Origin: Gracilimonas sediminicola
Lineage (GTDB): Bacteria > Bacteroidota > Rhodothermia > Balneolales > Balneolaceae
Direction: 5' to 3'
Length of the DNA stretch: 64,000 bases
NCBI RefSeq assembly: GCF_024320785.1
Contig: NZ_JANDBC010000001.1
Span: 516,617 to 580,616, forward strand
Below are positions 46,284 through 54,617 of the stretch, piece by piece. Each line of letters opens with the position of its first letter. Positions within the stretch are counted from its first letter, which is position 1. The notes beneath the pieces were generated by a model, which did no database searches, was not told where the DNA came from, and was given only the letters and a program-made list of their open reading frames with translations. The translations under genes and the position numbers were made by a program.

Positions 46284-48184
46284 ACACTTTTTTAAAAACC
46301 GTTTTCTCTTTATTGATTATCGGGTTGCTGAGTTTCACAGCCACAGCTCAAAACAACAGCGACTTCCAGCTTGCCACCCGGCTTATGCAGCAGCAGCAAC
46401 ATGCCGATGCCCTGCCCCTGTTACAGGAACTGCACGATGACAATCCCGGCACTTACGTTTATGCCGACCGGTTAATCGACTGCCTGATCCAGTTAAAGCA
46501 GTATGATCAGGGACTCGAAATTGCCCGTAAATACCAGGACCAGCCCGAAGTTGAAAGTCAGGTAGAGATCCGAATCGGGGAAATCTATCATTTTAAGGAA
46601 GAGACAGAAAAAGCATTAGATATCTGGTATGCCAACCTGGAATCTCACCCCCGTCAGCTACAACTTTATATAACCACCGCCCGAACGATGGTAAGCCGGC
46701 GTGAATATGTTGAGGCCGTTGAAGTGTATAAAAAGGCGCGGAATGTATTTCAAAACGACCGTTTATTTTTCGGGGATATAGCAAATGCTTATATGAGAGC
46801 CGGCGAATACGAGCTGGCAATTGAAGAATGGCTGAATTTACTGGAATCGTCCCCAAACCAAATATCATACATACAGCGCAGTTTGCTTCGGTACAACGAC
46901 CCTATTCTGTACGACATCACCATTATTGAACTTGACGAGCGGTTGGGTAAGCTCTCCATTTCATCCCCCAACTATCAAACGTTTTACCAGCTGCAGATTT
47001 GGCTGCTTCAGGAAAACAAATTATACCGCCGGGCGCTTGCCACAGCTAAAGAATATGAGAGCCGATCTCAATCCTACAACTACTCGCTGTTTAACCTGGG
47101 CAGGCAGCTGACCGAGAATAATGAATTTGAACTGGCTAAAGAAGCCTTCACCTATTACACCGACAATGCCTACGGTGAGATTAAGTGGCGGGGTCTGGAA
47201 GAACTGGCGGACACCTATTCAAAATGGGCCAAGTATATCGATGATTACAATCTTGACTTCACCAACAAACGAGACAGCCTCTATAAACTGGCTACCGTTA
47301 TGCTGGATTCTATCGAGACTGAGACCAACAATTATAGCGGTATGGGGAATGTGCAGCTTAAAAGAGCCGAGTTAGCTCTCGACCATGTTTTTAATCTGGA
47401 CAAAGCCCGAACAGCCCTCCGAAAGCTAAAAAACCTCCCGGCTATGCGGGACTCACCCGAGATTCCGTACCTGGAAGGACGAATTCATCTTGCTCAGAAA
47501 AAGTTTACCGAAGCGCGCATCAGTTTTACACGGGCTAATAAGCAAGCCGAAATTGGAGAACTCGCCGAAAAAACCCGTTACTTTCTCGCCCTCACCGATT
47601 TCTACGCCGGTGATTATGAATTTGCAGGCATTCAGCTGAAATCGCTGGGCAGGCAGAACACCTCTTATTACGCCAACGACGCCCTCGAACTTCGGTTATG
47701 GCTGCAACAGGGAACGGCCGTAGATACTTCAGGCAAGTTACTCTCCCGGTTTGCCGATGCTGTTTTCATGGAAAATAACGGTGCGTCTGCAAAAAGCTCT
47801 GAAGCATTTTTGGGAATGATAAACGATGAGAGTTTTACTGCTCTAAAAGATGATGCTTTACTCTTCTTCGTTGAATCTCCTCATATTCAAAAAGCCAAAA
47901 AGTATAATGAACTGAGCGTATTTTTGGTATCAAATCCTGCCACCCCCATCAAAGAGAAATTACTTTGGGAACAGGCAAAACTGGCTGAACAAACCAACAT
48001 TCAATCAGTACGAAGTGCGTGTGAATCTACCGGGGATTGCTTTTGGAACCTTGATTCAACAACTTCAACAGCAGAAATTTCTCCAAAAGATATTTACGAG
48101 AGGCTCATACTGGAATATCCGCAGGGATTTTACGCTCCATATGCCCGAGAACGACTGACAGAATTAACCAATCAAAACTCCTGA
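46280..48184 (+). CDS. Secreted TPR-repeat protein
   Basis: A 634-residue protein with a signal peptide (FLKTVFSLLIIGLLSFTATA, then Q). Helix pairs of TPR type are visible over most of the length (HADALPLLQELHDDNPGTYV, KALDIWYANLESHP, EAVEVYKKARNVFQNDRLFF, YELAIEEWLNLLESSP, AQKKFTEARISFTRANKQAE). It is therefore probably a periplasmic scaffold. It is coupled to maf upstream by an ATGA overlap, and the next secreted gene starts one base after its stop, so all three are likely one operon. Partners are not known. Confidence 0.8.
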   Translation: MNTFLKTVFSLLIIGLLSFTATAQNNSDFQLATRLMQQQQHADALPLLQELHDDNPGTYVYADRLIDCLIQLKQYDQGLEIARKYQDQPEVESQVEIRIGEIYHFKEETEKALDIWYANLESHPRQLQLYITTARTMVSRREYVEAVEVYKKARNVFQNDRLFFGDIANAYMRAGEYELAIEEWLNLLESSPNQISYIQRSLLRYNDPILYDITIIELDERLGKLSISSPNYQTFYQLQIWLLQENKLYRRALATAKEYESRSQSYNYSLFNLGRQLTENNEFELAKEAFTYYTDNAYGEIKWRGLEELADTYSKWAKYIDDYNLDFTNKRDSLYKLATVMLDSIETETNNYSGMGNVQLKRAELALDHVFNLDKARTALRKLKNLPAMRDSPEIPYLEGRIHLAQKKFTEARISFTRANKQAEIGELAEKTRYFLALTDFYAGDYEFAGIQLKSLGRQNTSYYANDALELRLWLQQGTAVDTSGKLLSRFADAVFMENNGASAKSSEAFLGMINDESFTALKDDALLFFVESPHIQKAKKYNELSVFLVSNPATPIKEKLLWEQAKLAEQTNIQSVRSACESTGDCFWNLDSTTSTAEISPKDIYERLILEYPQGFYAPYARERLTELTNQNS

Positions 48185-48185
48185 T

Positions 48186-49454
48186 ATGATCAAGAGACTG
48201 CTTACGATATTATTATTTGCGCTAAGCCCGGTACTGATGGTTTCGGCTCAGCAGCATGTGCTGATTTCGATGGATGCTTCGCAAACCAACCATCTCAAAG
48301 CCTACGGAGTCATTTTTAATCACATCACCGATGGATATACCGCCCAGTGGCTGTTGAATTATCGCGGAGGAAGCTTCCTGGCAAAGGTTGAAAATGACAT
48401 TGTTCGAAAAAGCAGGCTGCGTAATGTTTCTCTTGAAACCATCAGCGCATCTGAAGCCCGGCAGATTGTAGCGGATGTAGAAAGCAACAGCAGCAATACG
48501 GCCGTTGTGAACCTCGAGAAGGCACCAAAAATTGCCGTTTATACTCCCGACCAGGCTTTGCCCTGGGACGATGCCGTGACGCTTGCCCTCACCTACGCAG
48601 AAGTGGAATACGAGAAAGTGTGGGATGTGGAAGTGCTGGAAGGTAAGCTGGATGAATACGACTGGCTTCACCTTCACCATGAAGACTTTACCGGACAGTA
48701 TGGTAAATTTTGGGCCAGCTACCGTAATATGCCGTGGTACATTGCACAAGTTAAGCAAATGGAGGCGATGGCCAGTGAACTCGGTTACTCCTCAGTCAGC
48801 GAACAGAAGAAAGAAGTGGCTCGCACCATCAAACGCTATGTAGGCAATGGCGGGTTTCTGTTTTCGATGTGCTCCGGAACCGATACGTTCGATATTGCCC
48901 TGGCTGCCGAAGGCGTGGATATAGCCCCGGAACAGTTTGACGGCGACCCTGCCGATCCCAATGCACAGGAAAAGCTGGATTTCAACAAAACACTCGCTTT
49001 TGAGGATTTTGAAATTGTGTTGAACCCCAGTGAATACGAGCATGCCAACATTGACGTTCCGGTAAGCATCAACCGGGTTGACCAATCACTTGACTTTTTT
49101 ACCCTGTTTGAATTTTCAGCTAAATGGGACCCGGTTCCTACTATGCTAACTCAAAATCACGTGAGCAGCGTGCGTGGCTTTTACGGACAAACTACCGCCT
49201 TTCAAAAAGACAAGGTGAAATCATCGGCGGTGATATTGGGCGAATCTCCCGGCCGAGAGCAGGTTAAATATATCCATGGAAATTACGGTCGCGGCACCTT
49301 CACCTTTTACGCCGGGCATGATCCTGAGGACTACACACACCGTGTAAACGATCCCCCCACCGATTTGGCCTTACATCCCAACAGTCCCGGCTACCGGCTG
49401 ATACTGAACAACATCCTCTTCCCCGCCGCCAAAAAGAAGAAGAAAAAAACTTAG
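48186..49454 (+). CDS. Secreted protein of unknown function, often mislabelled asparagine synthetase B
   Basis: A 422-residue exported protein (signal LLTILLFALSPVLMVSA, then QQ). The mature start, HVLISMDASQTNHLKAYGVI, and the block YDWLHLHHEDFTGQYGKFWA, then YVGNGGFLFSMCSGTDTFDI, recur in many Bacteroidota. From memory, databases often name such proteins asparagine synthetase B, but no ATP-pyrophosphatase or N-terminal glutaminase signature is visible. The GGFLFSMCSGTD segment and the alpha/beta pattern recall the class I glutamine amidotransferase-like (ThuA) fold. It ends in a Lys run. It follows the TPR gene by one base, which suggests a shared envelope role. Confidence 0.65.
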   Translation: MIKRLLTILLFALSPVLMVSAQQHVLISMDASQTNHLKAYGVIFNHITDGYTAQWLLNYRGGSFLAKVENDIVRKSRLRNVSLETISASEARQIVADVESNSSNTAVVNLEKAPKIAVYTPDQALPWDDAVTLALTYAEVEYEKVWDVEVLEGKLDEYDWLHLHHEDFTGQYGKFWASYRNMPWYIAQVKQMEAMASELGYSSVSEQKKEVARTIKRYVGNGGFLFSMCSGTDTFDIALAAEGVDIAPEQFDGDPADPNAQEKLDFNKTLAFEDFEIVLNPSEYEHANIDVPVSINRVDQSLDFFTLFEFSAKWDPVPTMLTQNHVSSVRGFYGQTTAFQKDKVKSSAVILGESPGREQVKYIHGNYGRGTFTFYAGHDPEDYTHRVNDPPTDLALHPNSPGYRLILNNILFPAAKKKKKKT

Positions 49455-49461
49455 AAATTGG

Positions 49462-49503
49462 AAATTATGGATTTTGAATTGGGTAATTTCAGATCCATAA
49501 TTT
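49462..49503. repeat. Inverted repeat before mazG
   Basis: AAATTATGGAT (49462-49472) and ATCCATAATTT (49493-49503) are perfect 11-base arms around 20 bases. No T run of terminator quality follows on either strand. Confidence 0.6.
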
Positions 49504-49522
49504 TTAATTTAAAATTTCAAGT

Positions 49523-50287
49523 ATGAAGCCAAGCCGGAAGTTTGAAGATCTTGTAGAGTTGGTAGCTATTCTCCGGAAGGAATGTCCCTGGGATCGTAAG
49601 CAAACCCATGAATCCATCAAAGACAACCTGATCGAAGAGGCTTATGAGGCCATTGAAGCGCTTGACAATCAGGATTTCGATGAGTTCAAAAAGGAGCTCG
49701 GCGACCTGCTGCTCCACGTTGTATTTCATTCCCGGATGGCTACCGAAACCGAGACCTTTGACATAGGAGATGTGATTTACACGCTGATGGAAAAGCTTAT
49801 CCGCCGGCACCCTCATGTTTTTGGTGATACGAAAGTAGATGGCGAAGAACAGGTTTCTGAAAACTGGGAAAACATCAAACTTAAAGAAGGAAAGAAATCT
49901 ACATTGGATGGCCTGCCTGCTCACCTTCCCGCATTAATTCGCGCGCAACGCATGCAAGAGAAAGCAGCGAATGTGGGCTTCGATTGGCCGGAATGGAAAC
50001 TTGCCTGGGAAAAACTGGATGAGGAACTGCAGGAATTCCGGCAAGCTTTAGAGACAAATAATCCCGATGAACTCGCCGATGAGTTTGGTGATGTGTTGTT
50101 TTCCCTGGTTAACGTGAGCCGGTATTTTGACCTCAATGCAGAGGATAGTCTCCGAAAAACCAATGCCAAGTTTGAGCAACGTTTTCGCTACATCGAGAAA
50201 AAGCTAAAGGAGCAGGAAAAAGCCCTCAAAGATGCCACATTGGAAGAGATGGATGTGTTTTGGAATGAGGCCAAGAATCAGTCTTAA
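49523..50287 (+). CDS. mazG: Nucleoside triphosphate pyrophosphohydrolase MazG
   Basis: A 254-residue all-alpha pyrophosphatase that hydrolyses NTPs to NMPs. Two MazG domains are visible: the N-terminal one starts LRKECPWDRKQTHESIK with the acidic metal site LIEEAYEAIEAL and KKELGDLLLHVVFH, and the C-terminal one has VGFDWPEWKLAWEKLDEELQ and DEFGDVLFSLVNVSRYF. The length matches E. coli-type double-domain MazG. It runs on the same strand as the maf operon but is separated by a palindrome gap, and ends convergently overlapping the DUF2306 gene by four bases. Confidence 0.96.
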   Translation: MKPSRKFEDLVELVAILRKECPWDRKQTHESIKDNLIEEAYEAIEALDNQDFDEFKKELGDLLLHVVFHSRMATETETFDIGDVIYTLMEKLIRRHPHVFGDTKVDGEEQVSENWENIKLKEGKKSTLDGLPAHLPALIRAQRMQEKAANVGFDWPEWKLAWEKLDEELQEFRQALETNNPDELADEFGDVLFSLVNVSRYFDLNAEDSLRKTNAKFEQRFRYIEKKLKEQEKALKDATLEEMDVFWNEAKNQS

Positions 50288-50796
50288 TCAACCGAAGCAT
50301 ATTTTTTTCCGCCAAACTTTTCTAAAAAATAGCTCTTCTTCTTTTTAATCAGGTAAGCGCCTATGGCAACCGTAATTCCTGTGGCTGTTCCTACCAATAT
50401 CCAGAATCCATCCCAGCCTTGAAAACTGAAGAACCGGGTAAAAGTTTCTGACCAGAACGCAGCATATAAGCCCACTACCGACCAGTTCATAAATTCATAG
50501 TGATACTCCAGCCAGGTGTCCTTTGGTTTCTTGAGGTAAGCGGGAACAAATCCGGCTATCACACTAACCAAGCTGATCAAAGCAAACACATGGAACGGCC
50601 CGAAAAAACCGAAGAGTTTGTAAATCATCAGGGCGGTTACATTCAGCCCTATCATTGAGCCAAAATAGACGTAGCCTAACTTTTTATGGAATGATCCCCC
50701 TTTCTTTATAAAAATGATAAGCGCACCCAAAATCATAGAAAGAATAGCAAAGCTGAAGTGAGCAAGTCCGATAGAGTCAAATTGATAAGATTCCAT
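50284..50796 (-). CDS. DUF2306-like membrane protein
   Basis: A 170-residue protein with four to five membrane helices (LAHFSFAILSMILGALIIFI, YFGSMIGLNVTALMIYKLFG, FHVFALISLVSVIAGFVPAY, and a pair in the second half). The block KKGGSFHKKLGYVYFGSMI matches the H-x-x-LG-Y-x-Y signature of DUF2306, with conserved His residues that may bind a cofactor. No reaction is known. It is convergent with mazG with a four-base overlap of their ends. Confidence 0.75.
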   Translation of the reverse strand: MESYQFDSIGLAHFSFAILSMILGALIIFIKKGGSFHKKLGYVYFGSMIGLNVTALMIYKLFGFFGPFHVFALISLVSVIAGFVPAYLKKPKDTWLEYHYEFMNWSVVGLYAAFWSETFTRFFSFQGWDGFWILVGTATGITVAIGAYLIKKKKSYFLEKFGGKKYASVD

Positions 50797-51095
50797 AGCT
50801 ATATCTGAATTGGTTCGATAAAAAAGTACGCTGTAGTATCTTTGATGTTACACTTGGCTCAATTTCAGAAAACCTGCGCGTCTTCACACTTTCTTCAAGA
50901 TCATTTGTTTTATTGAAATAGTTTTAAACAATTTGACTTAAAATTGTGCGGTCGTTTTACTATATTCGATGCTCTTCTCAAACGAGAATCGGATTTTATT
51001 ACCAACCACAAACGCTTGTATATTTAAAAATGTTAGCAGCGTGAAGTTGGCTCTTACCGAGCAGATTATTCTTTTAACATAAATTGGAGTACTAA

Positions 51096-52265
51096 ATGTC
51101 AGAAGGCATTCACACAGGCTTTGACGAGCAACAATATCCTTATATCAATAAAGGACTTGAAGGCATTGTAGCTTTTTCTACATCTAAAAGTTTTATTGAC
51201 GGACAAAAAGGCGAACTTATTTATTCCGGGTATCTTATCGACACCCTGGCTGAAAATGCAACCTTTGAAGAAGTTTGCTTTTTACTTTGGAACGATCGCC
51301 TTCCAAACGCGGAAGAACTGGAAAGTTTAAAGAAGCTTTTGATTGAGCATCGTTCACTTCCTCAGCCGGTACTCGACTATATTAAAACTACCGATAAGAG
51401 CGCTGAGCCTATGGCCGTTCTGAGAACAGCCGTCTCCATGCTTGCAGACTTTGATGATACGCATGGCAAGTTTGATGACACTTTATTCGAAGGTCAGGCC
51501 ATCGACATCACGGCAAAGATTCCTACTATCATTGCAGCCTTTGACCGTGCCCGTAAAGACAAAGACATTGTAGCGCCACTTGATGAAGGCAGCACTGCGT
51601 TCAACTTTCTATATATGCTGAATGGCGAGAAGCCCGGCGAGCAAGCTGAAAAGACCATGGATCTTTGCCTGATCCTGCATGCCGAGCACGGAATGAATGC
51701 CTCAACTTTCACATGCCGTACTATTTGTGCAACACAGGCTGATATGTATTCAGCCGTAACCGGAGCTATCGGTGCACTGAAAGGACCTCTTCATGGCGGA
51801 GCCAACACGGCTGTTATGAATACCCTGCTTGAGCTGGACAAAGATCCGGACACTGCAGATGCCGTTGAATTCACCAAAAAGAAACTGGCTAATAAAGAGA
51901 AGATTTCAGGTTTTGGTCACCGTGTGTATAAAACTTTTGATCCACGTGCCCGACTGCTGCAAACCATGTCCAAAGATCTTTCTGAAGAAACGGGACATCA
52001 GCAATTGTATGAGTGGTCGATGGATATGCTGAACACTATGAAGAGTGAAAAAGATATCGATCCTAACGTAGATTTCTTTTCAGCTACGGTTTACTATTCT
52101 ATCGGAATTGAGCCTGATCTGTACACCTGTATTTTCACGATGAGTCGTGTTTCAGGCTGGACCGGGCATTTCATGGAACAAGCAGCTAATAACCGCCTGA
52201 TTCGCCCGCGAGCTCTTTATGTTGGTGAGAAAGGGCTGGAATGGACTCCGGTTGAAGAACGGTAA
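51096..52265 (+). CDS. gltA: Citrate synthase
   Basis: A 389-residue type I/II citrate synthase that condenses acetyl-CoA and oxaloacetate. Conserved blocks are EHGMNASTFTCRTICATQAD, KGPLHGGANTAV (active-site His), ISGFGHRVYKTFDPRARLLQ (active-site His and substrate Arg), and MSRVSGWTGHFMEQ near the C-terminus. The length fits the short Gram-positive/archaeal-type group. The 299-base leader contains no other gene; a TTGACT and a TATATT box are present about 22 bases apart, which is too far for a confident promoter call. A strong terminator follows at 52297. Confidence 0.97.
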   Translation: MSEGIHTGFDEQQYPYINKGLEGIVAFSTSKSFIDGQKGELIYSGYLIDTLAENATFEEVCFLLWNDRLPNAEELESLKKLLIEHRSLPQPVLDYIKTTDKSAEPMAVLRTAVSMLADFDDTHGKFDDTLFEGQAIDITAKIPTIIAAFDRARKDKDIVAPLDEGSTAFNFLYMLNGEKPGEQAEKTMDLCLILHAEHGMNASTFTCRTICATQADMYSAVTGAIGALKGPLHGGANTAVMNTLLELDKDPDTADAVEFTKKKLANKEKISGFGHRVYKTFDPRARLLQTMSKDLSEETGHQQLYEWSMDMLNTMKSEKDIDPNVDFFSATVYYSIGIEPDLYTCIFTMSRVSGWTGHFMEQAANNRLIRPRALYVGEKGLEWTPVEER

Positions 52266-52296
52266 AGAATTGCGAATCTAGTAATGGTTTTTTTTA

Positions 52297-52328
52297 AGCT
52301 CGGTTAAGTAATTGACCGAGCTTTTTTT
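52297..52328 (+). terminator. Rho-independent terminator after citrate synthase
   Basis: AGCTCGGT pairs with ACCGAGCT around the loop TAAGTAATTG, followed by seven T. Confidence 0.92.
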
Positions 52329-52435
52329 GTACCCTTTTTCTGAGTAAAGTTTTAAAAAATTTTTGATTGACATATAACCGTAATTCGATTATTCTCTTGT
52401 CTTTGATTAATGATCATATCATACAAGGCGTTTAA

Positions 52436-53185
52436 ATGGATCCTCTAAAAACTCTGAATAAAATAGTATTCACATTAGAACAGAGGGGTTGGATTAAAAA
52501 AACCCCCGCTTTTATTTACAATTATGAAAATGAATACCCCGACTTTAAAATACTCGAAGAAAATGCAGATATTATTCAGAGAGAGTGCCGGGAACTCTTG
52601 AATATCAAAGACAATATCCCAGATTTGGATGGACTGGCAGGTGCTAAAACCAAAGGGGGGGTACAGGCGATCAAGTGGAAATCATTTATGTTCAAGTCGG
52701 GGGACTTCATTGAAGAAAACTGTAGTCTCTGCCCTGAAACCGCCGACCTTCTTCGAGGAATACCTCGAATAAAACAAGCCTTTTTTTCTATTCTAGACCC
52801 AGAACAATACATTAAACCTCATTTTGGGTATTATAAAGGTTTTTTACGATACCATTTAGGTGTAATCATCCCAGGAAATAACGCAGACAATAATTGCAGG
52901 ATCCGGATCAATGACCAGTGTGAGGTTTTTAACTGTGAAGATAAATCTAAGATTGAACATGGTGAATCCTATTTCTGGAAGAACGGGGAAGGTATAATGT
53001 TTAATGATGTATATTTGCACGATGCAACAAATCAAACGAAAGAGATTCGCGTAGTTTTGTTCATCGATGTGTTACGAAAATTTCATTGGTCTATTGATTG
53101 GATTAACAAATTGATATTATTTGTAGGTTATAAAACAAAATCCGTCAAACAAATCGCCAAAAATGCAAAGGTAAAAACCACATAA
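52436..53185 (+). CDS. Aspartyl/asparaginyl beta-hydroxylase family protein
   Basis: A 249-residue Fe(II)/2-oxoglutarate-dependent dioxygenase-like protein. The core strand block IKPHFGYYKGFLRYHLGVII carries the first iron His and the 2-oxoglutarate-contact region, and GIMFNDVYLHDATNQTKEIR, then VVLFIDVLR, carries the second His and the distal Arg. This is the aspartyl/asparaginyl hydroxylase fold; bacterial members modify peptides, lipids or proteins, and the target here is unknown. It has its own terminator-like hairpin at 53217. It is a stand-alone gene beside an IS200-type element, so it may be accessory cargo. Confidence 0.85.
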   Translation: MDPLKTLNKIVFTLEQRGWIKKTPAFIYNYENEYPDFKILEENADIIQRECRELLNIKDNIPDLDGLAGAKTKGGVQAIKWKSFMFKSGDFIEENCSLCPETADLLRGIPRIKQAFFSILDPEQYIKPHFGYYKGFLRYHLGVIIPGNNADNNCRIRINDQCEVFNCEDKSKIEHGESYFWKNGEGIMFNDVYLHDATNQTKEIRVVLFIDVLRKFHWSIDWINKLILFVGYKTKSVKQIAKNAKVKTT

Positions 53186-53216
53186 TCCTACTTTGAGTAT
53201 GATGAGTTTTTAAACT

Positions 53217-53248
53217 GGCTCCGAAGCTTAGCGTCGGAGCCTTTTTTA
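53217..53248 (+). terminator. Hairpin terminator after the hydroxylase gene
   Basis: GGCTCCGA pairs with TCGGAGCC around AGCTTAGCG and is followed by six T. The tip resembles the CGC/AGCG tips of the REP-like doublets. Confidence 0.82.
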
Positions 53249-53262
53249 TTGGTCCCAGCCGA

Positions 53263-53291
53263 GGGTTTAAAACCCTGCACTTTTAGTGCAG
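53263..53291. repeat. Left hairpin doublet of the IS200-type element
   Basis: GGGTTTAAAACCC (53263-53275) is followed directly by CTGCACTTTTAGTGCAG (53275-53291). The second palindrome is repeated exactly downstream of the transposase gene at 53806-53822. Confidence 0.85.
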
Positions 53292-53336
53292 CACTTTAGT
53301 ATTCCGAAAAAATCTAAAAGGTGTTATTATGGGTTT

Positions 53337-53774
53337 ATGGAAAGGGGAATGCGAAGAGGAAGTCATACGGTAAGTAGGTTGACGTGTCATATTGTGTGGG
53401 TGACTAAATATAGATACCATGTACTGAAAGGCGATGTGCAAAAGCGCTGTCGGGAGCTGCTGATCCAGGTATGTGAAGGAGAGGAGGTACAGATTTTGAA
53501 AGGGGTAGTGAGTAAAGACCACATTCATATCCACATTGAATATCCACCCCGAATAGCATTGAGTCAGTTTGTAAAGCGGATGAAGGGGCGAAGTTCGCAT
53601 ATACTTCAAAAAGAGTTTCCCCATCTTCAGGATAGATATTGGGGGAGGCATTTTTGGGCGACAGGATATGGAGTTTGGAGTACGGGCAATATCACTGATG
53701 AGATGGTCCAACAATACTTAGAGCATCATAGAAACAAAGATGATGAAGATAATTCAGATTTCATCTTGGAATGA
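53337..53774 (+). CDS. tnpA: IS200/IS605-type Y1 transposase (HUH)
   Basis: A 145-residue single-strand transposase. It shows CHIVWVTKYRYHVLKGD, the HUH motif at His62-Ile-His64 in KDHIHIHIEYPP, and a Tyr127 in the helix NITDEMVQQYLEHH that fits the catalytic Tyr position of IS608 TnpA. An earlier in-frame GTG at 53286 lies inside the left hairpin and is rejected. No second gene (TnpB or RAYT partner) is present. The gene is flanked by hairpin doublets in direct orientation, as expected for IS200-like elements and for REP-associated transposases. The gene looks intact. Confidence 0.9.
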   Translation: MERGMRRGSHTVSRLTCHIVWVTKYRYHVLKGDVQKRCRELLIQVCEGEEVQILKGVVSKDHIHIHIEYPPRIALSQFVKRMKGRSSHILQKEFPHLQDRYWGRHFWATGYGVWSTGNITDEMVQQYLEHHRNKDDEDNSDFILE

Positions 53775-53779
53775 GAACC

Positions 53780-53822
53780 GGGACTTTCAGTCCCACATAA
53801 AACCTCTGCACTTTTAGTGCAG
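53780..53822. repeat. Right hairpin doublet of the IS200-type element
   Basis: GGGACTTTCAGTCCC (53780-53794) is followed by CTGCACTTTTAGTGCAG (53806-53822), which is identical to 53275-53291. Confidence 0.85.
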
Positions 53823-54002
53823 AGTGGTTTAGTTCCAGATTCCGTCACACCTATTCCTTTCTTCAGGTGTAATTGGTCATTTCGTGAAGTTAAATGTATT
53901 AGCTAATCTATTATTCAAAAATTCTTTTCATCTCATCTTAACATTTCAATATTAACATAAAGCTAATAGTTGAGATCTGTTTACTATTTAAACCTAAGCG
54001 TC

Positions 54003-54500
54003 ATGGCTCGTCCTAAAACAAAGAAAGAATTAAAGGAACTGAGTAAGCAGAATTTTGCCAAACTTAATCAGTTGATTGACTCATATTCTGCAGAGGAACA
54101 AAATGCCGAATTTCCGGAAGGGACAATGAACAGGAACATTAGAGATGTACTCGCTCATCTTCACCATTGGCATTTAATGATGTTGGATTGGTATGAAGTG
54201 GGGATGAAGGGAGAAAAACCGGAGATGCCCGCTAAGGGACACACATGGAAAACAACTCCTGAGCTAAATAAAGAAATTTGGACAAAATACAGGAATGTCG
54301 AACTCAATAAAATTCGGGAAGATTTGAGTCTATCCTTCCTAAAACTTCAAAAAATCATTACCCAACATTCGAATGAAGAACTTTTTGAGAAAAAAAGATT
54401 TAAGTGGACCGGATCTACATCACTTGGAGCTTACCTGATTTCTGCTACTTCAAGCCATTACGACTGGGCTCTTAAACTCATTAAAAAAGCAAAGAAATAA
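54003..54500 (+). CDS. ClbS/DfsB-like four-helix bundle protein
   Basis: A 165-residue cytoplasmic protein starting MARPKTKKELKELSKQNFAK. It has RDVLAHLHHWHLMMLDWYEV with conserved His residues, the PAKGHTWKTTPELNKEIWTK block and the C-terminal TSLGAYLISATSSHYDWALK. This is the ClbS/DfsB family, whose members include the colibactin self-resistance protein; the fold is a DinB-like bundle. No colibactin-like genes are nearby, so the substrate is unknown. An earlier TTG in frame at 53970 is less likely. Confidence 0.88.
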   Translation: MARPKTKKELKELSKQNFAKLNQLIDSYSAEEQNAEFPEGTMNRNIRDVLAHLHHWHLMMLDWYEVGMKGEKPEMPAKGHTWKTTPELNKEIWTKYRNVELNKIREDLSLSFLKLQKIITQHSNEELFEKKRFKWTGSTSLGAYLISATSSHYDWALKLIKKAKK

Positions 54501-54617
54501 CATCAACGTAGCTTATCTATCAGGATCAGCACCTGTTATTTTGCTCAGCATAACATAAACTCTATCGCCAAAAAGATATATCAGAGCCGATGGCCAAAGC
54601 CGACTCAACGAGCCGGT

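Noticed and set aside
50940-50975. Candidate promoter for citrate synthase (TTGACT and TATATT)
   Set aside because: The two boxes are about 22 bases apart, outside the normal range, and no Bacteroidota-type TAnnTTTG box fits better.
53286-53336. N-terminal extension of the Y1 transposase from a GTG
   Set aside because: The GTG lies in the left hairpin and the added residues are not part of the family; ATG at 53337 gives the normal size.
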